Shown: piece by piece, positions 27,001 through 32,972 of the stretch
How the letters are laid out: each line of letters starts with the position of its first letter
How positions within the stretch are numbered: the stretch's first letter is position 1
Origin: Microbulbifer sp. A4B17
Lineage (GTDB): Bacteria > Pseudomonadota > Gammaproteobacteria > Pseudomonadales > Cellvibrionaceae
DNA: 64,000 nucleotides
Direction of reading: 5' to 3'
Assembly: GCF_003076275.1 (NCBI RefSeq)
Contig: NZ_CP029064.1
Span: 2,366,501 to 2,430,500, forward strand
Translations under genes and position numbers: made by a program
The notes under the pieces: generated by a model
Seen by the model: the letters and a program-made list of their open reading frames with translations, nothing else
Databases searched by the model: none
Told to the model about the DNA's origin: nothing

Positions 27001-27601
27001 TTATAAAATTTCTGGGTTGATGTCTAATTCAGTTTCTGGTAATTCTGTTTCAGAGATGACAGGTGTGGGTTCTGGGCAGAGTAGCGGGGAGGATGTAACT
27101 ACTGCTAGTCAGTCTCAGCCTGAAGGAGATGCAGTTGTTGGTTCAGATGATGATGTACAAAAGGGGCACGGCTTATCGCTGGGAGATAACCCGCTAAGTG
27201 ATAAATTGGTGGCTAACCATGCAGCGGAGGATTATGCAAAGGCAAGCCAGGAGTGTTCTAAGCATGAAACTTGTCGAGTAAGGCAATACATTCGGCACTA
27301 TTCGTCAGACGATGTTAAGCGAATGAATAATTCAATGGTTTTTTATGAGACCGTTATTGTGGCATTTCCTACAGGCGTTGGGGTTGGTTTTGCAAGCATT
27401 AGATTAGGGTTTAATGTAGTTAAAAGTGCGGGGGTTGGATCTGTTGTTGGTGCTGCAGAGGTATATGGTGGGTTAGGTTTTACAAGATATAACCCAGGAG
27501 ATATAGATATATTGACCTCTGCACAATATCACGATCGCAGTGGGGGAAGTAAAAGTCTTCGTGCCTGGACAACGACAACAAGAATAAATAGAGCGGATTG
27601 A
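18029..27601 (+). CDS. Giant secreted SpvB/TcdB/Rhs polymorphic toxin (array B parent)
   Basis: About 3,190 residues. The frame opens upstream (ATG 17864), but GTG 18029 gives a clean signal peptide ending at Ala-Tyr-Gly-Ala; TTG 18014 is also possible. Domains, counted from GTG: about 12 Fn3-like repeats (20-1100, with YRVRACN-type strands); an SpvB domain (1114-1400, GLLGQGWNI); FG-GAP repeats with DxDGDGxxD calcium loops (1430-1830); a TcdB-middle-like part (around 1900); YD repeats (2350-2740); the Rhs core ending LGRFLSPDP and DPTG (2794-2914). A linker with GQS and VQK motifs leads to a tip of about 150 residues. This is the plan of TcB-TcC fusion proteins, in which the core forms a shell around the tip. 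No TcA-like or type VI partner is in the window. The tip activity is unknown. Confidence 0.85.
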   Translation: MRQLFNCFVLFLTFATAGAYGASFTSIPPSPDADGNYTVEWTTSGLFGIRPIVTIKENGSSIYSGTSTSTTVSGRSSGTYTYQLWGTRNASEPGPEVLIDSMTVKVSILPIPGVMSKPNAPSTDTDGAYNISWTKPSGTVTSYILQERKNSGGWVKIHDGSATSKSVSNRGEGTYQYRVKACNSSGCSEAWSSVDTTENWFKPGVPGSISGPASVSGKYDVPTSLNWSQASGTITKYEVYSRPLNGNWALYGTSNSTSRTVFPPFGQTTQYRVRACNKAACGDYTSVKSVTAIQIATISGPSNANDVFVLNWTAQSGYMETEVERKLDGGSYGKVWSGQSASTSFDYDIGKYHFRIRECLRAHQPPGGDPYIERSCGSWGLVHTVVVKKTPASITVPTTNTLGNFTVSWSSVNDSGTTYILQQKKGDGSWVQSYSGTETSQAVSGLATDSYQFRVAAQKNNVQGEFKTSSSTIVVRTPQSLSVPSGKNTSGSVSVSWGSVSGSTSYLLQKQKGNTGWSDIETTTATSKSFSDLSTDSYKFRVAAKFGTTVGEFKESSNLVDVVRTPSSISAPSGVSNAHEHKVSWSSVTGATGYRLQQQKNSGDWVTVANVTETFKTIQVDASGEYKYRVAAKLNSYVGLYKTSPSLLTVELPPSKPILSSSVNFSYGDYALTWANSEGSYTHFNFQEKIESSGSWIDLEPSSTNEHSVVNQPKGEYFYRVQSCYFSGCSDWSNVAGVTVLVPASDTSNLSGSVVDGKYLLSWSPATGSVSKYEIEKKMGSGTWSLLSSQSETNLDITQSKGESTSYRVRACNELGCGGYSNTFSILVEGVFASPEQSTGEYQLAWLEQNKYAQEYRVNESFDGVTTTTNVGISFNKNYSKLKNGTYVYSVEHKIDVYNPDDGEYESRWYGLGYASVEVNIPLPLKPALSSSISNLWIGESTDIDWEEISSIVDYYEFQEKLPGGIWANRENESLTFSSSGDYQYRVRAVNVTGPGPWSNTVTISVYQRPTRPHLILDHIGINGTVKISWEETGGDADYFLLRSPTDTDFNPGRIKGDNYTVDSADVGKQQYQVQACLEPMEYCSGWSDPKETRVIDVAGGEPDLGGMAAPNEVISYPLPIDENPVIWSGDVSVSGGALNYSFPIALPPGRNDVQPQLSIGYSSQAGYGLLGQGWNIPTGGAVERCPKIFAIDGVARPVQLDMQDRLCLSGQRLILQSGVHGQVNAIYAPEIYDGSQVTLKGGAISSPSSYFEVKTKSNQTLTFGKKNSSTFVPNGVSEPLSWHLEKQQDSFGNNINWEYERVSDEFRLNKIYYTGYQDNFGSRVIDFEYEAANRQRIKYNHGARLIENSRLQKLKISIDGGAGHEYRFSYLNDEDVDRLETVSFCPSSNICTSNRVEWGKVEGVTGSDIPEVTLQPHPGGGLYTRAEGGRDFDGDGRFDIWARGQGFYLSSLQAWVDDDEVRDLTSLSNQFDSSRVDINLDGKDDLLFTTEDRKLKFATWNSNKQSFDKIDTGVQSQCEFAIALAISPSAKDLANFCESATSDIDGDGATDVLMPYQKLSNFVYSYRLYRNEGGSLVYKAEFTAGAYGAISMRDIDGDGIQDVLINAATLQSDKVRWFKVSRNGNSWSVGSENTISFSGLHSSRSSHGRAVTKWADINGDGLQDLLTLNSENGINYNWYYALNKGNGTFTSFANSGQEEFALRKTQMVAGGSVRASDAIWTLNGFAFAADINQDGIEDLVAPTTRAYQALCDNKGHTGNPCNIDTSLEDQPVQYDVYSWSAFIARFDKNGLSFEEIDLGVLSHKETLFQADLNGDGVMDYGSFLGASGLTYSYKGPSPGIYTTSGNRSSHDLVKAIHLSGDRIEKHRFEYAGLSALHDDGSRLYVPNEQPQNYPYTNFINGMRLIKSVKTDNGLSAFNTELYSYKGAVANLKGRGFAGFREITRTELSTGNRDVSTFLQAFPYGGVVESRKQYTSEGELFFEHRLVDKTHDFGQPSGTYLPRVISELQKDYEIADGTLVSTVTRNSNFDAMGNTILATAIEVDQYGSSYKSSFAEFETVSGCRNRQKFSEEKSSRDNFDHGAGALNVPEQWVRTDLSNYESCVARQIDMTASQSPNTKSTKLTFDQYGNVLTTTKVGITEENRVSTAVYDIDGYFIESTFNSLWGGTVRAYQITNPWFGKVTRVTDVNNRVTKNTLGDFGQVLKVDSDIAPTSYSRQVWCDGSCPGNAIIKSVTLTEGGAPGTSYQDTLGRVIKVESQGFDGRAVVATKSFDSSGRLIRSEEPHFEGQLATFESWDEFDAMNRAGRHERFNNPLGFVTTYAYSGAGVGVAVKNSDGATLSMEKAYGASKQLAFTIDAMGGKTFYRYDGAGRLVSLVDSAGNDTTYEYNGFGEVTSIDDPNSGRTTFFYNEFGERTDSIDANNQTTSTFYDELGRVTGIVNGDDATAKIYDQNGLYGLLTTEARNEEYIRLFDYLPGTLHPSATYTLIEDQIFTESVAWDTSLHRITVVQTAMGEIFRNRFNERGFHYIDERYIGGSNWEVLRELQEATATGATVAQQFMSGIEQRTNRYSGSDIIDGICAGGMNCLGSETIQAIDYRHNAWGNVIGEEHLHNGLNYEYVYDDLHRLTFQTVSSSDFPTYDRDIDYDYDAVGNLLFKTDYADTIYYGNSSKSLGGNAGPHAVRSLITVDGNTHTLVYDNAGNLLTGIGMKVEYDGYNQANKVERNGVVSEYWYNTEGKPYKKITTREHESETTLYIGGSYELITTDDGSSVTESERLNYGGYFVVNKSEENTERRILLTDRLGSVTTIVDADKQPGESGFIKQYRSYDPFGQVRNFQGADDLSEFEITDQGFTGHRHLNDQELIHMNGRVYDYQLGRFLSPDPIILDPKNSQSLNAYSYIMNNPLWGTDPTGYYPDKGDTGQGVNTRSKSEASPTDEEGIASKRSVSKGDTGRTYKPVGSRIHRKVTATAKVDGNGNGTLSYSAGTTKLGSYKISGLMSNSVSGNSVSEMTGVGSGQSSGEDVTTASQSQPEGDAVVGSDDDVQKGHGLSLGDNPLSDKLVANHAAEDYAKASQECSKHETCRVRQYIRHYSSDDVKRMNNSMVFYETVIVAFPTGVGVGFASIRLGFNVVKSAGVGSVVGAAEVYGGLGFTRYNPGDIDILTSAQYHDRSGGSKSLRAWTTTTRINRAD

Positions 27602-27606
27602 TATTT

Positions 27607-27843
27607 ATGAACCTTAATAGGTCGTTATTATTTGTCTATTGGTTGGTCATATTTTTACTGGTTGTACTGATTGATTTAACGAATGTCATAGCTTATGTAT
27701 ATTCACTTTTTTCTAATTCAGAGAATCAAAAGCTAATCAGCTCAATTCAGATGGGCTTTAAAGTTGGATTTATAGTTGTTGCTTATCATTTATATGTTTT
27801 TATTAAACGAAAAATATTGAAAAATTTTGATAAAAAGCAATAG
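27607..27843 (+). CDS. Putative immunity protein of the giant toxin
   Basis: About 78 residues with two membrane helices (roughly 5-28 and 45-65) and a basic tail. ATG 27607 lies 5 bases after the toxin stop; a TTG at 27598 overlaps it. By position it should neutralise the tip encoded at 27164-27601. The membrane location suggests a tip that acts on or through the inner membrane, as inference. Confidence 0.6.
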   Translation: MNLNRSLLFVYWLVIFLLVVLIDLTNVIAYVYSLFSNSENQKLISSIQMGFKVGFIVVAYHLYVFIKRKILKNFDKKQ

Positions 27844-27875
27844 TTAAATTTGTATGTTTATCCAATAAAAAACAA

Positions 27876-27935
27876 AAGGCTAACCGTTAACTGCTAGTGC
27901 TCCAACGGTCGTATGGTTTGTTCCACCTAGTACTG
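27876..27935 (-). pseudogene. Decayed XRE tail and hairpin, second family
   Basis: Short match on the minus strand to the end of the regulator fragments at 9140 and 9333 (GCTAAC...TAGTGCTCCAACGG, then GTTCCACCTAG). Too short to be a gene. It shows that the regulator tail also marks the right side of the array B parent gene. Confidence 0.4.
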
Positions 27936-27962
27936 TAAGAAGCCTGTACCTGGGCCCCTACA

Positions 27963-27997
27963 AAAGCTCCGCTGGTGATCCCGGCGGGGCTTTTTAT
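27963..27997 (+). terminator. Rho-independent terminator after the array B parent gene
   Basis: AAAGCTCCGCTGG, loop TGAT, CCCGGCGGGGCTTTTT, with two G-T pairs and a T-run. It ends the giant toxin and immunity transcript. Confidence 0.75.
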
Positions 27998-28004
27998 TTA
28001 ACTG

Positions 28005-28327
28005 ATCTGCCGCTTGGTATCCCAGCGCCGGGATTGATACTTTAGGAATCAGCAGGATGCTGCAGAAAGGAAGCGCCGACAGTCGTCTATACCGTGCATC
28101 CAGCGTTTATTGAGCTGGATACAGGCTTGCTGTACTGTCTCCACTGATCCCACCAAACCTTTAAAGCGACTTTCAAAGTTTCTGTTGAGGTATAGCCAGT
28201 GTTTTGGTGAGATGCCTAGTCGTTTGAGGATGGGTGGCGTGCTTTCAGCAATATAACCTCGTTTTCTGGGGTCTAGATGTCGACCACTCCAGTCCACTAG
28301 CTCTAAATAGTGATCCAACTGAAAGGG
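28005..28327 (-). pseudogene. RAYT subfamily B transposase C-terminal fragment
   Basis: Minus-strand frame of about 90 codons from LDHYLELVDWSGRHL to CRRFLSAASC, equal to the end of the transposase at 36094. The catalytic half is missing: at 28327 (GAAAGGGC) the sequence switches to Rhs core B. Left border of the next cassette. Confidence 0.8.
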
Positions 28328-30216
28328 CGATTGATTATCGGCATAATGCCTGGGGTAATGTCATTGGGGAAGAACACCTGCATAATGGATTGAATTATGA
28401 CTATGTTTACGATGACTTGCATCGTTTAACGTTTCAAACCGTGTCGTCTAGTGATTTCCCCACATATGATCGTGATATAGATTACGATTATGATGCAGTG
28501 GGTAATCTGTTGTTCAAGACGGATTACGCCGATACTATATACTATGGCAACTCTTCTAAATCTCTAGGTGGCAATGCCGGGCCACATGCGGTTAGATCTC
28601 TAATTACCGTTGATGGAAATACTCATACGCTGGTATATGACAATGCAGGTAACCTGTTGACCGGTATTGGGATGAAAGTTGAGTACGATGGCTACAACCA
28701 GGCCAACAAAGTTGAGCGGAATGGGGTTGTTAGTGAGTACTGGTACAATACTGAAGGTAAACCATATAAAAAGATTACTACGCGGGAACATGAAAGTGAG
28801 ACAACCCTTTATATAGGTGGTTCTTACGAATTGATCACCACAGATGATGGTTCGTCTGTCACAGAAAGCGAACGGCTAAATTACGGTGGTTACTTCGTTG
28901 TCAATAAATCAGAGGAAAATACCGAGCGCAGGATTCTTTTAACAGATCGTCTTGGCAGTGTTACAACAATTGTAGATGCTGACAAGCAGCCCGGTGAAAG
29001 TGGTTTTATAAAACAATATCGAAGCTACGACCCATTTGGACAAGTTAGAAACTTCCAAGGGGCTGATGATCTTTCGGAGTTTGAGATCACCGATCAAGGT
29101 TTTACCGGTCACCGTCATTTGAACGACCAAGAGCTTATTCATATGAATGGACGGGTCTATGACTATCAGTTGGGTCGCTTCTTGTCACCAGACCCGATTA
29201 TTCTTGATCCTAAAAATAGCCAAAGCCTGAATGCCTATAGTTATATAATGAATAACCCTCTTTGGGGAACTGATCCCACGGGGTATTATCCTGATAAGGG
29301 GGATACTGGGCAGGGGGTAAATACCCGTTCTAAATCGGAGGCTAGTCCAACTGATGAAGAGGGTATAGCTAGCAAAAGGTCTGTTTCTAAGGGGGATACG
29401 GGACGTACTTATAAGCCTGTTGGCAGTAGAATTCACAGAAAAGTTACAGCGACAGCGAAAGTTGACGGCAATGGTAATGGTACCCTTTCATACAGTGCCG
29501 GAACTACAAAGCTGGGTAGTTATAAAATTTCTGGGTTGATGTCTAATTCAGTTTCTGGTAATTCTGTTTCAGAGATGACAGGTGTGGGTTCTGGGCAGAG
29601 TAATAATTCAAATGATTCTGCTACCGCGGAGCTATTGATTGGTGGGCCATATGGCAAGAATGCTTATGGACATGTAGCTTTGCGAGTCCAAGGTGAAAAC
29701 GATGATGGCGCTTATGATTTTGTTTATGACTTTGGCCGTTATGGAAAAACTTGGGGGATAGGAAATAGTGAAGGCGAAGGAATGCTTAGAATCTGGACAA
29801 GTTTTGACGATTACATAAAAGGAGAAAATGCGACTGGCCGAACGACAACCGGCTATGTATTTGCAATTTCTAATGAAGAGGCCGGAAGAATTAATAGCCA
29901 CTTTAGATCTATTACTGAAGGGATACAGCCAAGTAAAGTTAGGGGCTCCATGCAGCAATTCAGGTTGGCTACGGATTATCATGCGGCGAACTGCAATTGT
30001 ACGACGGTGGCCTTGGATGGCCTTAGAGCCGGCAGGCCGTCTTTGTATAACGCATTAAACCAAAATAGATTTGATCGAGGTCGAGGTTTGAGCTGGCTTG
30101 AAAATAAGTCTTATGGTTTATCGAAACAAGGTAATGGAGTAAGACTTCCATTGGATTTGCAAAGTGCGGCCGATAGTTACGGTAAAGCAATTGAAGTCAA
30201 TACGTACAAATGGTGA
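28234..30216 (+). CDS. Displaced Rhs core B fragment with papain/NlpC-like toxin tip
   Basis: The frame opens in the RAYT fragment; real homology starts at 28327 and copies the parent gene from its residue equivalent to AIDYRHNAWGNV. It is nearly identical through the YD repeats, core and linker up to TCTGGGCAGAGT (29590-29601, GQS). Then comes a tip of about 205 residues: AYGHVALRV, a YDFGRYG segment and HAANCNCTT. A His motif before a Cys motif suggests a circularly permuted papain/NlpC-P60-like hydrolase, possibly a peptidase or amidase. This is a fold guess from motifs. No native start is present. Confidence 0.7.
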   Translation: MACFQQYNLVFWGLDVDHSSPLALNSDPTERAIDYRHNAWGNVIGEEHLHNGLNYDYVYDDLHRLTFQTVSSSDFPTYDRDIDYDYDAVGNLLFKTDYADTIYYGNSSKSLGGNAGPHAVRSLITVDGNTHTLVYDNAGNLLTGIGMKVEYDGYNQANKVERNGVVSEYWYNTEGKPYKKITTREHESETTLYIGGSYELITTDDGSSVTESERLNYGGYFVVNKSEENTERRILLTDRLGSVTTIVDADKQPGESGFIKQYRSYDPFGQVRNFQGADDLSEFEITDQGFTGHRHLNDQELIHMNGRVYDYQLGRFLSPDPIILDPKNSQSLNAYSYIMNNPLWGTDPTGYYPDKGDTGQGVNTRSKSEASPTDEEGIASKRSVSKGDTGRTYKPVGSRIHRKVTATAKVDGNGNGTLSYSAGTTKLGSYKISGLMSNSVSGNSVSEMTGVGSGQSNNSNDSATAELLIGGPYGKNAYGHVALRVQGENDDGAYDFVYDFGRYGKTWGIGNSEGEGMLRIWTSFDDYIKGENATGRTTTGYVFAISNEEAGRINSHFRSITEGIQPSKVRGSMQQFRLATDYHAANCNCTTVALDGLRAGRPSLYNALNQNRFDRGRGLSWLENKSYGLSKQGNGVRLPLDLQSAADSYGKAIEVNTYKW

Positions 30217-30227
30217 CGGAATTTCTC

Positions 30228-30539
30228 ATGGCGAAATATATTATGAGTATCTTATTCGGATTGTTATTGGCTGGAGTGGCTTTCTATGCTGGAGCGAAAG
30301 TGAAGGAGAGGTGCCTTCTGCAGCTTCCAATGTATAAGCTCAACGAGAGCGTAAAGCTTCAACTTGACCCCGATAATATTGGGGAGTTGCCTGCGGGATC
30401 AACTGTCTATGAGTTCGATGAGAAAGGTGAGACGACCACTTACATCGTCGTATTTAATTTAAAAAATAGGATGATATTGGAGCCATTCAAAAGCGAAAAG
30501 AAAAACCTCGTTGACCCTTTGGACGCATATGTGGAGTGA
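30228..30539 (+). CDS. Putative membrane-anchored immunity protein
   Basis: About 103 residues from ATG 30228. ATG 30210 in the same frame overlaps the toxin stop (ATGGTGA) and would add 6 residues. One N-terminal membrane helix, then a soluble part facing the periplasm if the usual topology holds. A periplasmic immunity domain would fit a cell-wall-acting papain/NlpC-like tip. Followed by the terminator at 30587. Confidence 0.6.
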   Translation: MAKYIMSILFGLLLAGVAFYAGAKVKERCLLQLPMYKLNESVKLQLDPDNIGELPAGSTVYEFDEKGETTTYIVVFNLKNRMILEPFKSEKKNLVDPLDAYVE

Positions 30540-30586
30540 ATGGTGCTGGGGGTAAGTCTTTAAGTTGACATTGAGTCAAAATTATC

Positions 30587-30618
30587 AAATCCCCGGCAGA
30601 GAAGTCTGCCGGGGATTT
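30587..30618. terminator. Hairpin terminator, recurring module border
   Basis: AAATCCCCGGCAGA, loop GAAG, TCTGCCGGGGATTT: a perfect stem of the 1548 family, with a compensating change on both arms. Confidence 0.8.
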
Positions 30619-30632
30619 GTCGTTATGGACCT

Positions 30633-30830
30633 TCAAGCCTGCTTCTTCAGTTTGGCGTTCTCGATAAACGTATCGATCACCTGCCGCTTGGTGGCGGCGT
30701 CCAGCTTCTCAATTTTCTGCATTCGCCGCAGCAGCCGGGAATACGGCTGCCGGACCTTCTTCACCCCGAGCAGCACATCCGTGCTGACCTTGAGGGCCTG
30801 CGCCAGGTCTACCAGCAGACCGCCGTTCTA
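30633..30830 (-). pseudogene. XRE-type regulator tail (fragment)
   Basis: Minus-strand frame GLLVDLAQALKVSTDVLLGV ... NAKLKKQA. Same family as 1593, with three codons missing in the last helix. Upstream on the minus strand it joins unrelated, GC-rich sequence (30831-31020) in which I see no gene. Confidence 0.65.
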
Positions 30831-31026
30831 GCCGGCAATCAGGAGGGGCAAACGCCCCTCGGCTTTAGCCGCTTGCAGCGGCCGGTAACGTCGGCGGTGC
30901 GGCAAAGTTAAGCGAAAAAGTGCCTTGGGGGTTGTGACCTGATAATCTGGGGTTCGCCTTGGCGCGAGTGCTCTTTAAGTCCTTGATTGCATTGGGGTTG
31001 TAGCGGAAATAGCGGCGGGTTCGCGC

Positions 31027-31620
31027 CGGAACAACTCTTCTGGGCAGAGTGAATCTTTAGCTGGAAATGCGGAGTTGTTGGCTATTGAAGGCCGATACAA
31101 GGCGATGATTCAGGGGGCCAAAAACAAAGATTGGAATGTCGCGGCTGGTACGTTAGAAAACTTCATGAGCCAAGAAAAGGACCCCTTGGAAATATCGTCA
31201 GATTGGCTTCTTCAGCAGCCATCTATATTGGCAGCGGTAGAAAAGAACAAAGGGCGCTTTTATGATTCTTTAATGGGTATAGCAAATTCAATGAAGCCAG
31301 GAGAGTCAAGGAGCTTCAGTGATTATTGGGATGTTCTGGTCGAGGCAGAAGTATTTACTGAGTTCTATTATGCCAGTGGGAAGTCTACGCTCACGTCAAC
31401 TGGAAATTTCAATCTTAATGCTGCAGGAAATGGATTAATAACAATCAGAGGCAGTATTCAACACTCTTGGTATGACCGTTATGATTGGCATGATGGGTTG
31501 AGCGTGACGGTTCCAATATTTGGAACCATTAGCGATAGTGACGGAAATAAAATGATAGAAGCTGGAAGGGCGAAGGAATTTGATATGCGCTCTACCTGGT
31601 TGGAGAACGTCGAATGGTAA
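31027..31620 (+). CDS. Orphan toxin tip beginning at the GQS junction motif
   Basis: The frame contains TCTGGGCAGAGT (31039-31050, SGQS) and continues for about 190 residues; the first ATG is at 31102. There is no Rhs core in front. The C-terminal part reads GSIQHSWYDRYDWHDGLSVT, then an FGTISDSDG segment. The DxYDxH-like motif and the signal-peptide immunity protein faintly recall colicin M-type lipid II hydrolases, but the His spacing differs from the DxYDx5H motif I remember, so this is speculative. The stop overlaps the next gene. Confidence 0.6.
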   Translation, partial: RNNSSGQSESLAGNAELLAIEGRYKAMIQGAKNKDWNVAAGTLENFMSQEKDPLEISSDWLLQQPSILAAVEKNKGRFYDSLMGIANSMKPGESRSFSDYWDVLVEAEVFTEFYYASGKSTLTSTGNFNLNAAGNGLITIRGSIQHSWYDRYDWHDGLSVTVPIFGTISDSDGNKMIEAGRAKEFDMRSTWLENVEW

Positions 31621-31943
31621 ATTCAATTATAAAGTGCCTTTTTTTCTGCATTTTCTTTGTGACTGGATACAAGGCAAACGCAAATGAGCTCGGATGCGAA
31701 TTTCGTCCAATTTATTTGAACGTAAAGCCAGGGAAGCATCCCTATGAGCTTGGCTCTGCAAGCATGAATTCAGAACTTCGGGACAGATTGCTAATGATTC
31801 TTAGATATTATGGAAAAGATGCAAAGGCACTAGGTCGCTCAAAGTTGGGAATTTCTTGTGATTTGTATGCTGATTTAGACTTTCTTGTAAGTGTCACAAA
31901 AAAATCTTTAGACAAGAAATGGTTGGAAGAGCATAAAAATTAG
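31614..31943 (+). CDS. Putative periplasmic immunity protein
   Basis: 109 residues. ATG 31614 overlaps the tip stop (ATGGTAA). A signal peptide or anchor occupies residues 1-25, ending near KANA. The mature part of about 85 residues has two Cys. A periplasmic immunity protein fits a toxin acting in the periplasm. The family is not recognised. Confidence 0.6.
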   Translation: MVNSIIKCLFFCIFFVTGYKANANELGCEFRPIYLNVKPGKHPYELGSASMNSELRDRLLMILRYYGKDAKALGRSKLGISCDLYADLDFLVSVTKKSLDKKWLEEHKN

Positions 31944-31945
31944 GC

Positions 31946-32503
31946 TTTCAGTTTGGGCAGAGTAGCGGGGAGGATGTAACTACTGCTAGTCAGTCTCAGC
32001 CTCAGGGGGGGGCTTCTGCTGCTGTCAGTTCAGATGATGGTGCACAAAAGAGCAGATCTCCGCTAGATGAGGCTATTGGTAACGCTCATTCGCGACTTGA
32101 TGCTCTTAGGCGTGGCCTTGAAGATGCAAACTCAATTTGGGAAGGTCAACACTTAGGAATGTATGTATATGAGGTCGATGGAAAGTATATTCTGTCACAA
32201 CCCTTTCCAGCAGACGTGGAGGGTGGTTATTTGGTTAACCCAGATAATCAAGGGTTTGCGGGCACCTCATTTTCTGTTGATCTTGACGAAGTAAATATAG
32301 CTGCTGTAGCTATTAATGATGTAGCTGGGACATGGCGGTCTCCAGAGCAATGGAGTAAAGGGGTTTATCTAAACTGGTCTAGTCAAATTGATGGGCCTGT
32401 TTCTGTGACTATTAATAATAATAGTTATCCTTGGTATAAAACTAGCTGGAGATTTCAACAGGATCAATGTATGAGAACTGGATGGAAAGATGGGCCATGT
32501 TGA
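31946..32503 (+). CDS. Orphan tip with array B linker
   Basis: It starts right after the previous immunity gene with TTTGGGCAGAGT (GQS) and repeats the parent's linker SSGEDVTTASQSQP almost exactly. A second junction follows at GCACAAAAG (32042-32050, AQK), after which it diverges from the parent. About 150 residues of tip follow. It has both junction motifs and is the clearest link between the two. The tip has a W-rich end (SSQIDGPVSVTI, SYPWYKTSWRF) and no recognised motif. The first ATG is at 32159. Confidence 0.6.
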   Translation, partial: FQFGQSSGEDVTTASQSQPQGGASAAVSSDDGAQKSRSPLDEAIGNAHSRLDALRRGLEDANSIWEGQHLGMYVYEVDGKYILSQPFPADVEGGYLVNPDNQGFAGTSFSVDLDEVNIAAVAINDVAGTWRSPEQWSKGVYLNWSSQIDGPVSVTINNNSYPWYKTSWRFQQDQCMRTGWKDGPC

Positions 32504-32928
32504 CAAAAACGATTGCTAAAATTATCTATGTAGGGCTAGTTAGTTTACTTGCTTGTAATGTACAGGGGGGTGAATTAGCGAAGCATGTATCAATTTATAA
32601 GCTCATAGTCGAGCCCGAAAAATATGACGGCCAGCTTGTGATGGTGTCCGGTTATATTGGTGGAAGGAATGGTCCTAGTAGAGGCTTATTCGTTAGGAAA
32701 ATTGACGCATTAATTACTAACACGGTGAACAAAATAAATTTTGATAGATCTTCTGCATCTGAAGCCGTATTCGAAAAATGTCCATGGTCTTATGTGACTG
32801 TCGTGGGGAATTTTTCAGTTTCACCTGCCGCTGGTAAATTAACATTAAGAAATATTCGATCTGTTAGCTCCTTTGATATCTCTAATGAGGAGCAAGGGGT
32901 TAAACGCCTACCTTGCTATCATGAATAG
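32497..32928 (+). CDS. Putative lipoprotein immunity protein
   Basis: 143 residues from ATG 32497, which overlaps the tip stop (ATGTTGA); the in-frame ATG 32467 would spoil the signal peptide. The N terminus is a lipoprotein signal with lipobox LLAC. The pattern DGQLVMVSGYI is common in small OB-fold-like proteins. A lipid-anchored periplasmic immunity protein is likely. The family is not recognised. Confidence 0.6.
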   Translation: MLTKTIAKIIYVGLVSLLACNVQGGELAKHVSIYKLIVEPEKYDGQLVMVSGYIGGRNGPSRGLFVRKIDALITNTVNKINFDRSSASEAVFEKCPWSYVTVVGNFSVSPAAGKLTLRNIRSVSSFDISNEEQGVKRLPCYHE

Positions 32929-32972
32929 TCGGAATCAGCATTGACCCGGAGCAATTTTCATGCTGCACAAAG

